A DNA stretch of 64,000 nt from JAPPHA01 sp965221575 (lineage in GTDB: Bacteria > Pseudomonadota > Alphaproteobacteria > Rhodobacterales > Rhodobacteraceae). The notes beneath the pieces were generated by a model. That model saw only the letters and a list, made by a program, of their open reading frames with translations, did not search any database and was not told where the DNA came from. A program made the translations under genes and the position numbers. Of the stretch, positions 34,422 through 43,256 are shown piece by piece. The stretch is taken from positions 62,001-126,000 of the forward strand of contig CBDCSM010000012.1 in assembly GCA_965221575.1 (NCBI GenBank), read 5' to 3'. How positions within the stretch are numbered: position 1 is the first letter of the stretch; each line of letters begins with the position of its first letter.

Positions 34422-34930
34422 TACACGCCGGCCTTCGGAACGTGTTCGACATCGCGTAGGTGCATTTCGCCTGGCATCGGATTCGGAATGAAAAGGTCAC
34501 GGGGCCGGGCAAACGTACGGGACTCGCGAATGTTCGCGCCGACGAGGTCGAGACGTGACCGTACAATGCCCTGGAAGGCGTGGACAACCTGTCTGGATAC
34601 AAGGCAGAACTTGCACTGCCCCGCGGACTTCCAATTCATGCGCGGCATCTTGGCCCTGGCCTGTACATGCGACCACCGTGCCTCCTTCGGCGCCCGGAAA
34701 ATGTTCTTGGCGCGATACTCCTTCTGATTCTCAAGGTCGCCCAGATCCTCATTGATTAGAGCTGCCCACTTCGCCTCGATGGCGTCGGAGATGTACTTGG
34801 GAAAGATCAGGCGGAGAGCGACATGCTTGAAATAACACGGTTCCACGTTGCCGCGGAGCTTGTCCGCAGCCGCCCGGGAATGGGCTTCAAACCCGCGATT
34901 GGCTTTGTTGTTGTTCGCTTGCTTCGCCAT
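34421..34930 (-). pseudogene. HsdM-HsdS deletion fusion, type I restriction-modification remnant
   Basis: The ATG at 34930 gives MAKQANNNKANRGFEAHSRA, then AADKLRGNVEPCYFKHVALR and LIFPKYISDAIEAKWAALI, the N-terminal helical domain of the HsdM methyltransferase up to KEARWSHVQARAK. From about residue 105 the protein turns into FQGIVRSRLDLVGANIRESR and RDLFIPNPMPGEMHLRDVEH, the C-terminal helix and tail of an HsdS specificity subunit. The SAM-binding and NPPF catalytic parts of HsdM and both DNA-recognition domains of HsdS are missing. One internal deletion of about 2-2.5 kb would explain it. The product of 169 residues cannot methylate DNA. Confidence 0.8.
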
Positions 34931-34984
34931 GTGGTCTTTGACCGATTCTCTCCGACAGAGACGCAGTTTGCAATTGTGCGACAA

Positions 34985-35538
34985 TCAGTAAGGCAGTTCG
35001 ATTTGCCTCGTCTAGGATTGACTTTATTCGGTTGATCCGTCGCCTAACCGGGAATGTTACCGAAGACGCGGCGGTTCTGGAAGTCAATTTCAAGGATGGT
35101 GCCAGCGACAAATGGAAATGTCCGGATTGCCTTTTGATCAATTCACAAAAATCCTGCTGTTATCCATTTTGTAGCATTCGCGGGTGAGAGGCGCGAAAGC
35201 ATGGGCAACCAGACGGGTTTGTCTACAATTCCGCAGAAGCGCACCCGTCGGTTTTCGCACGCCCGCGCCCGCACACCTTCGGCCGTCGAATCGGTGCCGA
35301 CGAAACTTGCCCCGATGCCCGTCCGAACCGCGATGGGCGCGCCACCGGATCGCGATGACGTGGTGGCGGTGCGCCGAACTGATCGGGATCCGGAACTCCC
35401 GGCCTTTGAGCGGCCAAATCACCGCCTGGCGAGCGAACGGTGTCTTTCGAGCGCCAATGCGCGGTTCAAGAAATGATCCTGGAAGTCGGCTTGTCGCCAG
35501 GATCAAGAAAGAGCTGGAACCGGAATGTTTCCGTTTTG
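34985..35538. other. Stretch without supported gene upstream of the hsdMS fusion
   Basis: About 550 bases. It must include the promoter of the restriction remnant. Open frames on both strands (for example 35138-35596 minus) show no family resemblance. It may hold the decayed toxin partner of the hicB relic downstream, but I cannot read one. Confidence 0.35.
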
Positions 35539-35940
35539 CCTTTTCCGATCGATCTGCAAGAAGATGACGACGGGTTTGGGCGTCGTCACCGGACATTCCG
35601 GAGCCAGAAACCTTCGGTATGGCCGGCGCAAAGCACTGAACCGATCTGTATCAACCCTTGAGGAAGTCGTAGCCGCGCGCATGAACGGCAACCAGGATGT
35701 GCCGGGGCCTTCGGAGGGCGATGCGTGTGTCGCGTCGCCTTTGCTCAAGGCGGTGAAGCAGATTTTGAATTTGGGCATGCGGGAACAGAAAATCAACACG
35801 GCCGAACTTGCGCGTCGACCTGATTGGCGCCATTTACTGGTGGATCGGGTATCGGATGTAGAGCATCACTCGAGGCTCGACCTGTCGGACAGGGCGCTTG
35901 GAGCCATCGGAAAACTGTTGGTCGTGCAGCTGCAGTCCGG
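35539..35940 (+). pseudogene. HicB-type antitoxin relic with frameshifts
   Basis: One frame reads FPIDLQEDDDGF, the start of a HicB partial RNase-H fold. A second frame carries STLEEVVAARMNGNQDVPGP, then SPLLKAVKQILNLGMREQKI and NTAELARRPDWRHLLVDRVS DVEHHSRLD, ending GAIGKLLVVQL. The second part is the HicB C-terminal helix-turn-helix that repeats the MREQGV..ELARRLG pattern. The two parts lie in different frames and the middle is altered, so no full antitoxin can be made. No hicA gene is visible beside it. Confidence 0.6.
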
Positions 35941-35951
35941 CTTGCGTGGGT

Positions 35952-36165
35952 TCAGTGCTGGCTGCTCGCGTCGAACATCGCTTCCAGGTTTTCGACGTCA
36001 AGAATCCGGTCCGACTAGGCATCGAGTTCATCAGGACCGGCCACGGCGATGCGGTCCCTGACCTTCCGGGACAACGGACCAAACCGCCGCTCCATGATCC
36101 GCATCACGACCTCCGCCTTGCCTTGCGCCAGGCCTTCCATCTCCTTGATCTCTGGTATTACATTT
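35952..36165 (-). pseudogene. C-terminal relic of an Rpn-type (DUF4351-like) recombination nuclease
   Basis: On the minus strand this reads EIKEMEGLAQGKAEVVMRIM, then ERRFGPLSRKVRDRIAVAGP DELDA, a TAG, then SDRILDVENLEAMFDAS and a TGA. The RRFGPL..VRDRI..A pattern and the SDRILD..LEAMF ending are the C-terminal helical tail of Rpn/YhgA-like PD-(D/E)XK transposase-related proteins. The nuclease domain is absent and the tail itself contains an in-frame stop, so this is a relic. Confidence 0.55.
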
Positions 36166-36181
36166 TCCTTGTTAACATCTT

Positions 36182-36201
36182 CCCCGCCCTGGCGGGCGGG
36201 G
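36182..36201 (-). repeat. Perfect 8-bp stem hairpin just beyond the tnpB relic
   Basis: CCCCGCCC at 36182-36189 pairs with GGGCGGGG at 36194-36201 around a TGGC loop. It lies 14 bases past the stop of the TnpB relic on its coding strand. Subterminal hairpins of this kind mark the right end of IS200/IS605-family elements, where the single-strand transposase binds, and this region also overlaps the guide-RNA scaffold of TnpB elements. The hairpin is visible. Its role is inferred. Confidence 0.55.
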
Positions 36202-36214
36202 ATTTCCAGGAGGA

Positions 36215-36448
36215 CTAAGCGATCCGGACAGTTCGCGCTTCATCACCGTCCCTACGGACCGGCTCCACGCCCTGAGTGTTCCCCCGGTTCAGAATGTTGA
36301 TCGCGGCATTGCGATCAGCATTGTCTCGGTGCCCGCACGCAGGACAGACAAAGGACGCTTGGCTCTCGCGGCTTCGCCTGTCCACGCTCCCGCAGGACGC
36401 GCAGGTCTGAGATGTATAGGCAGGATCAACTTTAAGCGATTTAATCAC
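36215..36448 (-). pseudogene. TnpB C-terminal zinc-ribbon fragment (IS200/IS605 family)
   Basis: The 77-residue frame reads SLKVDPAYTSQTCASCGSVD, then RRSRESQASFVCPACGHRDN and ADRNAAINILNRGN. This is the zinc ribbon (two CxxC pairs) and the final RuvC-III Asp (HRDNADRNAAINIL) of TnpB, the RNA-guided nuclease of IS200/IS605 transposons. The RuvC-I and RuvC-II parts and the DNA-binding domain are missing, so the fragment cannot cleave DNA. No tnpA gene is seen. Confidence 0.82.
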
Positions 36449-36768
36449 GTCGTTCTTAACCTTTCTTGATCCGATTTGCCCTCACATCCGACATCAGGTT
36501 CGAGAACCCTCGGGGAATCATCCCCGGGTTGCAGTCTTGAGGTGATCTCCCCGAAAGAAAGGACCCTGTAGTCTGACTGACGGTTTACAAGCACCTCCCC
36601 TGCAAATCGTAGCACTTCTTCGAGTCTTTCGCGGAACGGGAGACAGATCTTGCGATAAAGTTCAGATTTTTCTGGATTTCAGCGCCACTTCGATTCATAC
36701 TGGCCCGCAACAAACGCCGGGAAACGGCGGGACGAACGAATAGGCAGGTTCGGGCACAGGCAAGACAA
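36449..36768. other. Stretch between tnpB relic and ftsW
   Basis: About 320 bases with no supported gene. Because ftsW is now cut off from the upstream dcw promoters, a promoter for ftsW probably lies here. The AT-richer segment near 36650-36700 is the best place for it, but I cannot define boxes. Confidence 0.35.
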
Positions 36769-37953
36769 ATGACGGGAATCGTCTACGGCCCTGTGGAAGT
36801 CAACACGGGTGAGCCAGTCCTTCCTCAGTGGTGGAGGACGGTCGACCGCTGGACGCTTGCGTGCATATTTCTCCTCGCCCTCATCGGGCTGGTCATGGCG
36901 CTCGCGGCATCCCCCGCGATTGCCGGGCGCAACAACCTTGACCCGTTCTACTATTTCTATCGACAGGCGTTTTTTTCCCTGCTGGCACTCGCCTGCATGG
37001 TCGTCGTGTCGATCATGAGGATCGAGGTGCTGCGCAGGCTCTGCATCCTGGGATTTGTGGCCGGAACGGCTGCGTTGGCGCTGCTGCCAATCCTCGGGAC
37101 CGATTTCGGCAAGGACGCGACGCGGTGGTACTCGCTCGGGTTCGTATCGTTCCAGCCATCGGAATTCGCGAAACCCTTTTTCATCGTGACATCAGCCTGG
37201 TTTCTCGCCGCGACAGGCGTCACGACAACCGTGTCGGGTACGCGGATTTCCTTTTTCCTCGCGATGATCATGATCGGCCTCTTGGTTGTGCAGCCCGACT
37301 TCGGGCAGGCCAGCCTGTTCCTCGCGGCGTGGATGCTGATGTATTTCGTTGCCGGCGCCCCGGTGCTGATTCTGTTCGGCCTCGCCGTCGCGACGGTTCT
37401 CGGCGGAGTTGTCGCCTTCAATTCGTCGGAACATTTCGCACGGAGAATAGTCGGGTTTCTCGACAGGGATCCGAACCCGACCTCCCAGGCCGGTTATGTC
37501 GAGAGCGCCATTCGAAGCGGCGGCAATTTCGGCGTCGGCGTCGGCGAGGGAAAATTCAAGTGGACGCTCCCGGACGCGCATACCGACTATATCATCGCGG
37601 TGGCCGCGGAAGAGTACGGGCTCATGCTCGTCCTGCTGATCGTCCTGTTGTTCCTGACCATCACCGTATCCTCCCTCGTGCGCATCCGGCGCAGGCGCGA
37701 CATGTTTACACGGATCGCCGGCACGGGTCTCACGTCCATCTTTGCGCTCCAGGGGCTGATCAACATGGGCGTCGCCGCCCGTTTGCTCCCGGCCAAGGGC
37801 ATGACCCTTCCATTCGTCAGTTACGGCGGCTCGTCCATCCTCGCGACCGCGTTCCTGATGGGTGTACTGTTGGCGTTTACCAGGGCCAGGCCGCTCAGGG
37901 ACATTGACGGTGTGCTCGGCCCGATGGACAGAACCGCGATCCGGGCGGCCTGA
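36769..37953 (+). CDS. ftsW: Septal peptidoglycan glycosyltransferase FtsW
   Basis: The 394-residue SEDS protein has about ten membrane segments, for example TLACIFLLALIGLVMALAAS, and the conserved YFYRQAFFSLLAL, ATRWYSLGFVSFQPSEFAKP and HTDYIIAVAAEEYG blocks. The C-terminal LPAKGMTLPFVSYGGSSILA is the SEDS signature. With FtsI it polymerises lipid II at the septum. The start ATG at 36769 is preceded by AGGCAAGACAA. The stop touches the ATG of murG. Confidence 0.96.
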   Translation: MTGIVYGPVEVNTGEPVLPQWWRTVDRWTLACIFLLALIGLVMALAASPAIAGRNNLDPFYYFYRQAFFSLLALACMVVVSIMRIEVLRRLCILGFVAGTAALALLPILGTDFGKDATRWYSLGFVSFQPSEFAKPFFIVTSAWFLAATGVTTTVSGTRISFFLAMIMIGLLVVQPDFGQASLFLAAWMLMYFVAGAPVLILFGLAVATVLGGVVAFNSSEHFARRIVGFLDRDPNPTSQAGYVESAIRSGGNFGVGVGEGKFKWTLPDAHTDYIIAVAAEEYGLMLVLLIVLLFLTITVSSLVRIRRRRDMFTRIAGTGLTSIFALQGLINMGVAARLLPAKGMTLPFVSYGGSSILATAFLMGVLLAFTRARPLRDIDGVLGPMDRTAIRAA

Positions 37954-39057
37954 ATGAACCGGATGCCACTTCTCATGATCGCGGCCGGAGGAACCGGCGG
38001 CCACATGTTTCCCGCCCAGGCCCTGGCGGAGACAATGTTGCGCCGAGGCTGGCGCGTGATGCTGACGACCGATGACCGTGGAGCGCGCTTCATCGACAGT
38101 TTTCCGGATGAAATCCTTCTCCGGGTCGTCAAGTCGGGGACGTTTTCCAGGGGAAGCCTGGCTGAACGGGTTGCGGTTCCGCTGCGCCTTTTCGCCGGGA
38201 CGTGTTCGGCGCTGAGGGTGATGCTGCGCGATCGGCCAGGTGCGGTCGCCGGGTTCGGCGGTTACACTGCGGTTCCCGCCATGGCCGCCGCGGTCCTTTG
38301 CGGCATTCCAACCCTGATCCACGAACAGAACGGAGTCCTCGGTCGTGCCAACCGGATGTTTGTCCGCCGCGTCGACCACGTGGCGCTCAGTATCTGGCCC
38401 ATGTCTCTCCCCGAGGGCGTGTCATCGGTCCACACCGGCAATCCGGTCCGGAACACGGTCAGGGCCCTTGCGGGTGCTCCGTACAGCCCGCCCGGGGACG
38501 GGGCGATCCGGATCCTCGTCGTGGGAGGATCCCAGGGAGCCCGCATACTGTCGGAAGTCGTGCCCGATGCCTGCGCATTGCTGCCGGAGTCCGTCAGGTC
38601 AGTGGTGCAGGTCACCCAGCAGGCGCGCGAGGCCGACGTCAATGCGACCGCCGGGGCCTTCGAAGACGCCGGCATCAACGCCGAGGTCGCTTCCTTTTTT
38701 GACGACATTCCGCGCCTGATGGCTGAAACCCACCTGGTGATTTCACGCGCGGGCGCGTCGACCGTCGCGGAGATTGCCGCGATCGGCCGCCCCTCGATAC
38801 TGGTCCCGTTCGCCGCGGCCGTGCGCGATGAACAGAGTTCGAATGCGCGGCTGTTGACCGGGGTTGGCGCTGCGGTCGTCTATCACGAAACGGAGTTCAC
38901 GCCTGCCGCGCTCGCGGAATCGATCATGGACATCGTCGCGACACCGGGGCGGGCCACCAGCATGGCGGAAGCGGCATCGATGGTTGGCAGGCCGCGGGCA
39001 GCCGAGACACTAGGAGACCTGGTCGAGGACATGGCAAAGGGAAGGTCCGGCCAGTGA
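37954..39057 (+). CDS. murG: Lipid II synthase MurG (UDP-GlcNAc transferase)
   Basis: The 367-residue GT-B glycosyltransferase has the first glycine loop LMIAAGGTGGHMFPAQALAE, GFGGYTAVPAMAAAVLCGIP, the IHEQNGVLGRANRM block, the second loop VVGGSQGARILSEVVP, and the sugar-nucleotide site ISRAGASTVAEIAAIGRPSI. It adds GlcNAc to lipid I on the inner face of the membrane. It starts right after the ftsW stop and overlaps murC by 4 bases. Confidence 0.97.
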   Translation: MNRMPLLMIAAGGTGGHMFPAQALAETMLRRGWRVMLTTDDRGARFIDSFPDEILLRVVKSGTFSRGSLAERVAVPLRLFAGTCSALRVMLRDRPGAVAGFGGYTAVPAMAAAVLCGIPTLIHEQNGVLGRANRMFVRRVDHVALSIWPMSLPEGVSSVHTGNPVRNTVRALAGAPYSPPGDGAIRILVVGGSQGARILSEVVPDACALLPESVRSVVQVTQQAREADVNATAGAFEDAGINAEVASFFDDIPRLMAETHLVISRAGASTVAEIAAIGRPSILVPFAAAVRDEQSSNARLLTGVGAAVVYHETEFTPAALAESIMDIVATPGRATSMAEAASMVGRPRAAETLGDLVEDMAKGRSGQ

Positions 39058-40448
39058 GTGCGGCGACGAGACTCCCCCAACAGTTGGGTCCGGTCCATTT
39101 TATCGGCATCGGCGGTATCGGCATGTCCGGAATTGCGGAGGTGCTTCTCAACCACGGCTACGTGGTGCAGGGGTCCGACCTGAAATCAAGCCGGCTGACC
39201 GAACGTCTCGCGCGCCTCGGCGCGAGAGTCTGGATCGGGCAGCGCGAGTCCAACGTCGACGGCGCCGATGTCGTGGTCGTGTCCTCGGCAATCCAGGCGG
39301 ACAATCCCGAACTCAGGGTTGCCAGGAACCGCCGGCTCCCTGTCGTCCGCAGGGCCGACATGCTGGCGGAGTTGATGCGCCTGAAGCTGAACATTGCGGT
39401 CGCCGGTACGCATGGCAAGACCACGACGACGACGCTGGTCGCGACATTGCTTGATGCCGGTGGCATGGACCCGACTGTCATCAATGGCGGAATCATCCAC
39501 GCCTACGGGTCGAACGCGCGCGTCGGGCGCGGAGAATGGATGGTCGTGGAAGCCGACGAATCCGACGGGAGTTTCAACCGCCTGCCCGCCACGATCGCGG
39601 TTGTGACCAACATCGACCCCGAACACATGGAACATTACGGCAATTTCGATGCCCTTCGCCAGGCGTTCCAGACATTCGTTTCGAACGTCCCGTTTTACGG
39701 GGTCGCGATCTGCAATACCGATCACGAGGAAGTTCGTTCGATGGTGGCGAACCTGCATGACAGGCGAGTGATCAGCTACGGGTTCGGGGATGATTCGGAC
39801 GTCCGCGGCCAGAATCTCGCCTTTGACAACGGCGCCGCCGTCTTTGATCTGCACCTGAGGAATGAAGACCTGCATGTCGAGGGCATGCGTCTTCCCATGC
39901 TCGGCGAGCACAATGTTTCCAATTCTCTTGCCGCCATCGCGGTTGCGCGCCATCTCGGGCTCGACATCGCGCGGATCCGCGAGGCGCTCGGCGTGTTTCG
40001 CGGTGTGAATCGCCGCTTTACCCATGTCGGGACCGTGAACGGCGTCAGGGTGATCGATGACTACGCACATCATCCCGTCGAGTTGGCGGCGGCCCTCAGG
40101 GCGGCGCGCCAGTCAACTTCCGGTCGCGTGGTCGCCGTGCATCAGCCGCACCGGTACACCCGGCTGCACAGCCTTTTCGACGACATGTGCGGCTGTTTCG
40201 GCGACGCGGACGTGGTCGCGATCAGTGAGGTCTACGCGGCAGGCGAGTCCCCGATCGAAGGCGCGGACCGCGACAGCCTTGTCTCGGAGTTGCGGCGTTC
40301 GGGACACGGAGACGTTCACGCCATCGACGGCCAGGAAGGATTCGGGGAATTCGTCGATGCGCACACACGTCCGGGTGACCTGCTGATTTGCCTCGGGGCG
40401 GGTTCGATTTCTGCCTGGGCTCATGACCTGGTCTCCGGAGCCGAATAA
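39054..40448 (+). CDS. murC: UDP-N-acetylmuramate:L-alanine ligase
   Basis: From the GTG at 39054 the 464-residue ligase shows the Rossmann start PVHFIGIGGIGMSGIAEVLL, the P-loop VAGTHGKTTTTTLVATLL, VEADESDGSFNRLPATIAVV, TNIDPEHMEHYG and VIDDYAHHPVELAAALRAAR. It attaches the first L-Ala of the stem peptide to UDP-MurNAc. The start overlaps the murG stop and the TAATG at its end starts murB. Confidence 0.97.
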   Translation: MSAATRLPQQLGPVHFIGIGGIGMSGIAEVLLNHGYVVQGSDLKSSRLTERLARLGARVWIGQRESNVDGADVVVVSSAIQADNPELRVARNRRLPVVRRADMLAELMRLKLNIAVAGTHGKTTTTTLVATLLDAGGMDPTVINGGIIHAYGSNARVGRGEWMVVEADESDGSFNRLPATIAVVTNIDPEHMEHYGNFDALRQAFQTFVSNVPFYGVAICNTDHEEVRSMVANLHDRRVISYGFGDDSDVRGQNLAFDNGAAVFDLHLRNEDLHVEGMRLPMLGEHNVSNSLAAIAVARHLGLDIARIREALGVFRGVNRRFTHVGTVNGVRVIDDYAHHPVELAAALRAARQSTSGRVVAVHQPHRYTRLHSLFDDMCGCFGDADVVAISEVYAAGESPIEGADRDSLVSELRRSGHGDVHAIDGQEGFGEFVDAHTRPGDLLICLGAGSISAWAHDLVSGAE

Positions 40449-41404
40449 TGGACGAGCGCCTCCTGGACGCGGATGTTCGCGGGACCCTTGAGTACGGCAG
40501 GTCACTGGCGCCCATGTCCTGGCTGCGGGTAGGGGGCGAGGCCGAAATGTTCTTTCAGCCCGCGGACGAAGACGATCTCGCGCAATTCATGGGGCTTCTG
40601 CCCGCGGATATTCGCGCGATGCCGGTCGGCGTGTGCTCCAACCTTCTCATCCGCGACGGAGGTGTCGAAGGTGTCGTCATTCGACTGGGCCGTGCCTTCG
40701 GCAAGGTCAACATAGAGGGCGACCGCGTCCGGGCGGGCGCGGCTGCGCTCGGCCAGCATGTGGCGCGCAAGGCCGCCCGCGCCGGAATCGACATTTCGTT
40801 TCTGCGGACGATTCCGGGAACGATCGGCGGTGCGGTCAAGATGAATGCGGGGTGCTACGGCCGGTATCTTGCCGATGCCTTCGTCAGTGCGCACGTGCTC
40901 GCAAGGGACGGAACGCGCCACCGCCTCGGAGCCGGCGACATGGATTTCGGTTACCGGACATCGGGTCTCCCTGACGACTGGATCGTGCTCGAGGCGGAAC
41001 TGACGGGACCGAATCGCGACCCCGGGGCCATCGAATCCGAGATGGACCGGCTGCTGGCCCGGCGTTCGGAAACGCAGCCGACTCGGGAGCGAACCTGTGG
41101 GTCCGTGTTCAGGAACCCGGCCGGGTATTCTTCCACCGGCGACGACGACGACGACCATGACATGAAGGCGTGGAAGCTCATCGAGACCGCCGGAATGCGC
41201 GGAGCACGCGTCGGTGGCGCACAGATTTCAGAACGCCACGCCAATTTCATGGTCAACACGGGCAGCGCGTCGGCGGCCGAACTGGAGGCGCTGGGCGAAA
41301 ATGTTCGAAAAAGGGTATTTCAAAAACACGGCGTCTGGTTAGAATGGGAAATCAGGCGGATTGGAAATCCGCGCCGCGAAGAAAAAGAAAACGCCGGACA
41401 ATAA
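40448..41404 (+). CDS. murB: UDP-N-acetylenolpyruvoylglucosamine reductase
   Basis: The 318-residue FAD enzyme shows MSWLRVGGEAEMFFQPADED, SNLLIRDGGVEGVVIRLGRA and SFLRTIPGTIGGAVKMNAGC YG of the FAD-binding domain. The catalytic Ser lies in CGSVFRNP and the end has GGAQISERHANFMVN. Between FRNP and KAWKLIETAGMRG there is an unusual Asp-rich insertion (GYSSTGDDDDDHDM, residues 225-238), where homologues have only a few residues. It reduces UDP-GlcNAc-enolpyruvate to UDP-MurNAc. Confidence 0.96.
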   Translation: MDERLLDADVRGTLEYGRSLAPMSWLRVGGEAEMFFQPADEDDLAQFMGLLPADIRAMPVGVCSNLLIRDGGVEGVVIRLGRAFGKVNIEGDRVRAGAAALGQHVARKAARAGIDISFLRTIPGTIGGAVKMNAGCYGRYLADAFVSAHVLARDGTRHRLGAGDMDFGYRTSGLPDDWIVLEAELTGPNRDPGAIESEMDRLLARRSETQPTRERTCGSVFRNPAGYSSTGDDDDDHDMKAWKLIETAGMRGARVGGAQISERHANFMVNTGSASAAELEALGENVRKRVFQKHGVWLEWEIRRIGNPRREEKENAGQ

Positions 41405-41439
41405 CAGTCGACGGCGGCGCGGTCGAACGAGAGGCGGGA

Positions 41440-42354
41440 ATGTCGAGCAGGACAAGTCCCCGAATTGCGGTCCTTATGGGCGGCGTGTCCCAGGAGAGGG
41501 AAGTATCCCTGGTTTCTGGCCAGGGTGTCGCCGAGGCGTTGCGCCAGCGCGGATACACCGTGCAGGAGATCGACGCCGGCCCGGACCTGCCGTCCGAGAT
41601 CGCGCGCGAAACTCCGGATATTGCGTTCAACGCCTTGCATGGACGATGGGGAGAGGACGGGTGCGTCCAGGGTCTGCTGGAATGGCTGCGAATCCCGTAC
41701 ACGCACTCGGGCGTGCTGTCATCCGCTCTTGCAATGGACAAGGAACGCGCGAAGTCGGTCTTCCGTTCGGTGGGGCTGCCGGTGGCGGACAGCGTGGTTG
41801 TCTGCCGGGAAGAAGCCAGCTCATCGCATCCGCTCGATCCTCCCTACGTGGTCAAGCCTGTCAACGAGGGCTCATCGGTCGGTGTCACGTTCGTGACCAA
41901 AGGCGCCAATACGCCCGCCCGGCTCGCCGCCGATGCTCCGGACCGGGTCATGGTCGAACATTATGTTCCCGGCCGCGAACTCACGACCGCGGTCATGGAT
42001 GGGCGTGCGCTTGCCGTAACCGACATCCTGACCGACGGCTGGTACAGCTACGATGCCAAGTACGTGCCCGGGGGATCGCGGCACGTGGTGCCCGCCGAAA
42101 TTCCGCAGGAGATAACGGACGCCTGCCTCGACTACGCGGTTCGCGCGCACGAGTCGCTCCATTGCCGGGGTGTGACGCGAACCGATTTCAGATGGGACGA
42201 AAGCAAGGGTCTCGAAGGGTTGATCATTCTTGAAATCAATACGCAACCGGGCATGACACCGACGTCGCTGGTTCCGGAACAGGCCGATTTCGCCGGTTTC
42301 AGCTATTCGGACCTGGTGTTGTGGCTGCTTGAAGACGCGTCGTGCGACCGATGA
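41440..42354 (+). CDS. ddl: D-alanine:D-alanine ligase
   Basis: The 304-residue ATP-grasp enzyme begins MSSRTSPRIAVLMGGVSQER at the ATG at 41440, then EVSLVSGQGVAEALRQRGYT. Family motifs are NALHGRWGEDGCVQGLLEWL, YTHSGVLSSALAMDKERAKS, VVKPVNEGSSVGV for ATP, and LEINTQPGMTPTSLVPEQA for magnesium and the second D-Ala. It supplies the dipeptide used by MurF. It follows murB by 35 bases, and its stop overlaps the ftsQ start. Confidence 0.97.
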   Translation: MSSRTSPRIAVLMGGVSQEREVSLVSGQGVAEALRQRGYTVQEIDAGPDLPSEIARETPDIAFNALHGRWGEDGCVQGLLEWLRIPYTHSGVLSSALAMDKERAKSVFRSVGLPVADSVVVCREEASSSHPLDPPYVVKPVNEGSSVGVTFVTKGANTPARLAADAPDRVMVEHYVPGRELTTAVMDGRALAVTDILTDGWYSYDAKYVPGGSRHVVPAEIPQEITDACLDYAVRAHESLHCRGVTRTDFRWDESKGLEGLIILEINTQPGMTPTSLVPEQADFAGFSYSDLVLWLLEDASCDR

Positions 42355-43253
42355 TGCGGATCGGTTCTCCAGATCCCGCGCCAAGTCGCCTGCGTTACCG
42401 GTTGGAGCGACTCTGGTTTTCACCGGCGTTCCGGCGCGCTGCCAGGATCGGGATCCCGCTGGCAGCCGTGTTGCTGCCACTCGCATTCGTTGCGCAGAAC
42501 CGGGATCTCAAGGACCGTGCGGTTGCCAGCGCCGCCGTGGCTGCCGCTGCCCTGGCAGATCTTGCTCAGACGCCCGAGTTTCGAGTCGACACGCTGGAAG
42601 TCGTGGGCGCATCGCCCGAGGCAAAGGCGGCGATCAGGGATGTTACGGACGGCGAGCTACCGCAGAACTCGCTCAGCCTGGATATCGAACAGCTTCGCCA
42701 GGTCATTCTTCGCGTGCCCGCAATCGAGTCGGCCACGCTCTTTCTCAAGCCCGGCGGTGTCCTTGAAATCAGGGTCGCCGAACGGAGACCGGCTGCAGTC
42801 TGGCGCCACGAATTCGGACTTGCGCTGGTCGATGGCGAAGGCAGGCGCATTGGTTTCCTCAAATCACGAAGTGAAAGAGAGAAACTGCCGCTGATCGTCG
42901 GCGAAGGTGCTCCGGAAGCAATCGGCGAGGCGTTGGAGCTGTTAGAGGTGGCGCGACCAATCTTCGGCCGAATCCGCGGCCTGCGCAGGGTGGGAGAGCG
43001 GCGCTGGGATCTCGTCCTGGACCGGGATCAAACGATAAAACTGCCGGAAACGCGCGCTAAAGATGTCTTGAGACGAATAACCGAATTGCACCTGGAGCAT
43101 CGATTGCTCGATCGCTTCGTGACCGTCGTTGATTTCCGCCTGCCGGACCGGCCGGTTCTCCGGGTGGAACACGACAAGATCATGGCCGGAGACGAACTCG
43201 GGGACGATGCGGACCGGCACGCGGGCAGGGCGGTACCAGCCAGAGGGACATAG
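42351..43253 (+). CDS. ftsQ: Cell division protein FtsQ
   Basis: About 300 residues with an N-terminal cytoplasmic part, one membrane segment (IGIPLAAVLLPLAFVA, near residues 35-50) and the periplasmic POTRA domain (TPEFRVDTLEVVGASPEAKA). The FtsQ domain follows, with IESATLFLKPGGVLEIRVAE, RRPAAVW and the RWDLVLDRDQTIKLPE block. The ATG at 42351 overlaps the ddl stop. A GTG at 42342 is an alternative. It recruits FtsL/FtsB and controls the septal synthases. Confidence 0.94.
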   Translation: MMRIGSPDPAPSRLRYRLERLWFSPAFRRAARIGIPLAAVLLPLAFVAQNRDLKDRAVASAAVAAAALADLAQTPEFRVDTLEVVGASPEAKAAIRDVTDGELPQNSLSLDIEQLRQVILRVPAIESATLFLKPGGVLEIRVAERRPAAVWRHEFGLALVDGEGRRIGFLKSRSEREKLPLIVGEGAPEAIGEALELLEVARPIFGRIRGLRRVGERRWDLVLDRDQTIKLPETRAKDVLRRITELHLEHRLLDRFVTVVDFRLPDRPVLRVEHDKIMAGDELGDDADRHAGRAVPARGT

Positions 43254-43256
43254 GAC

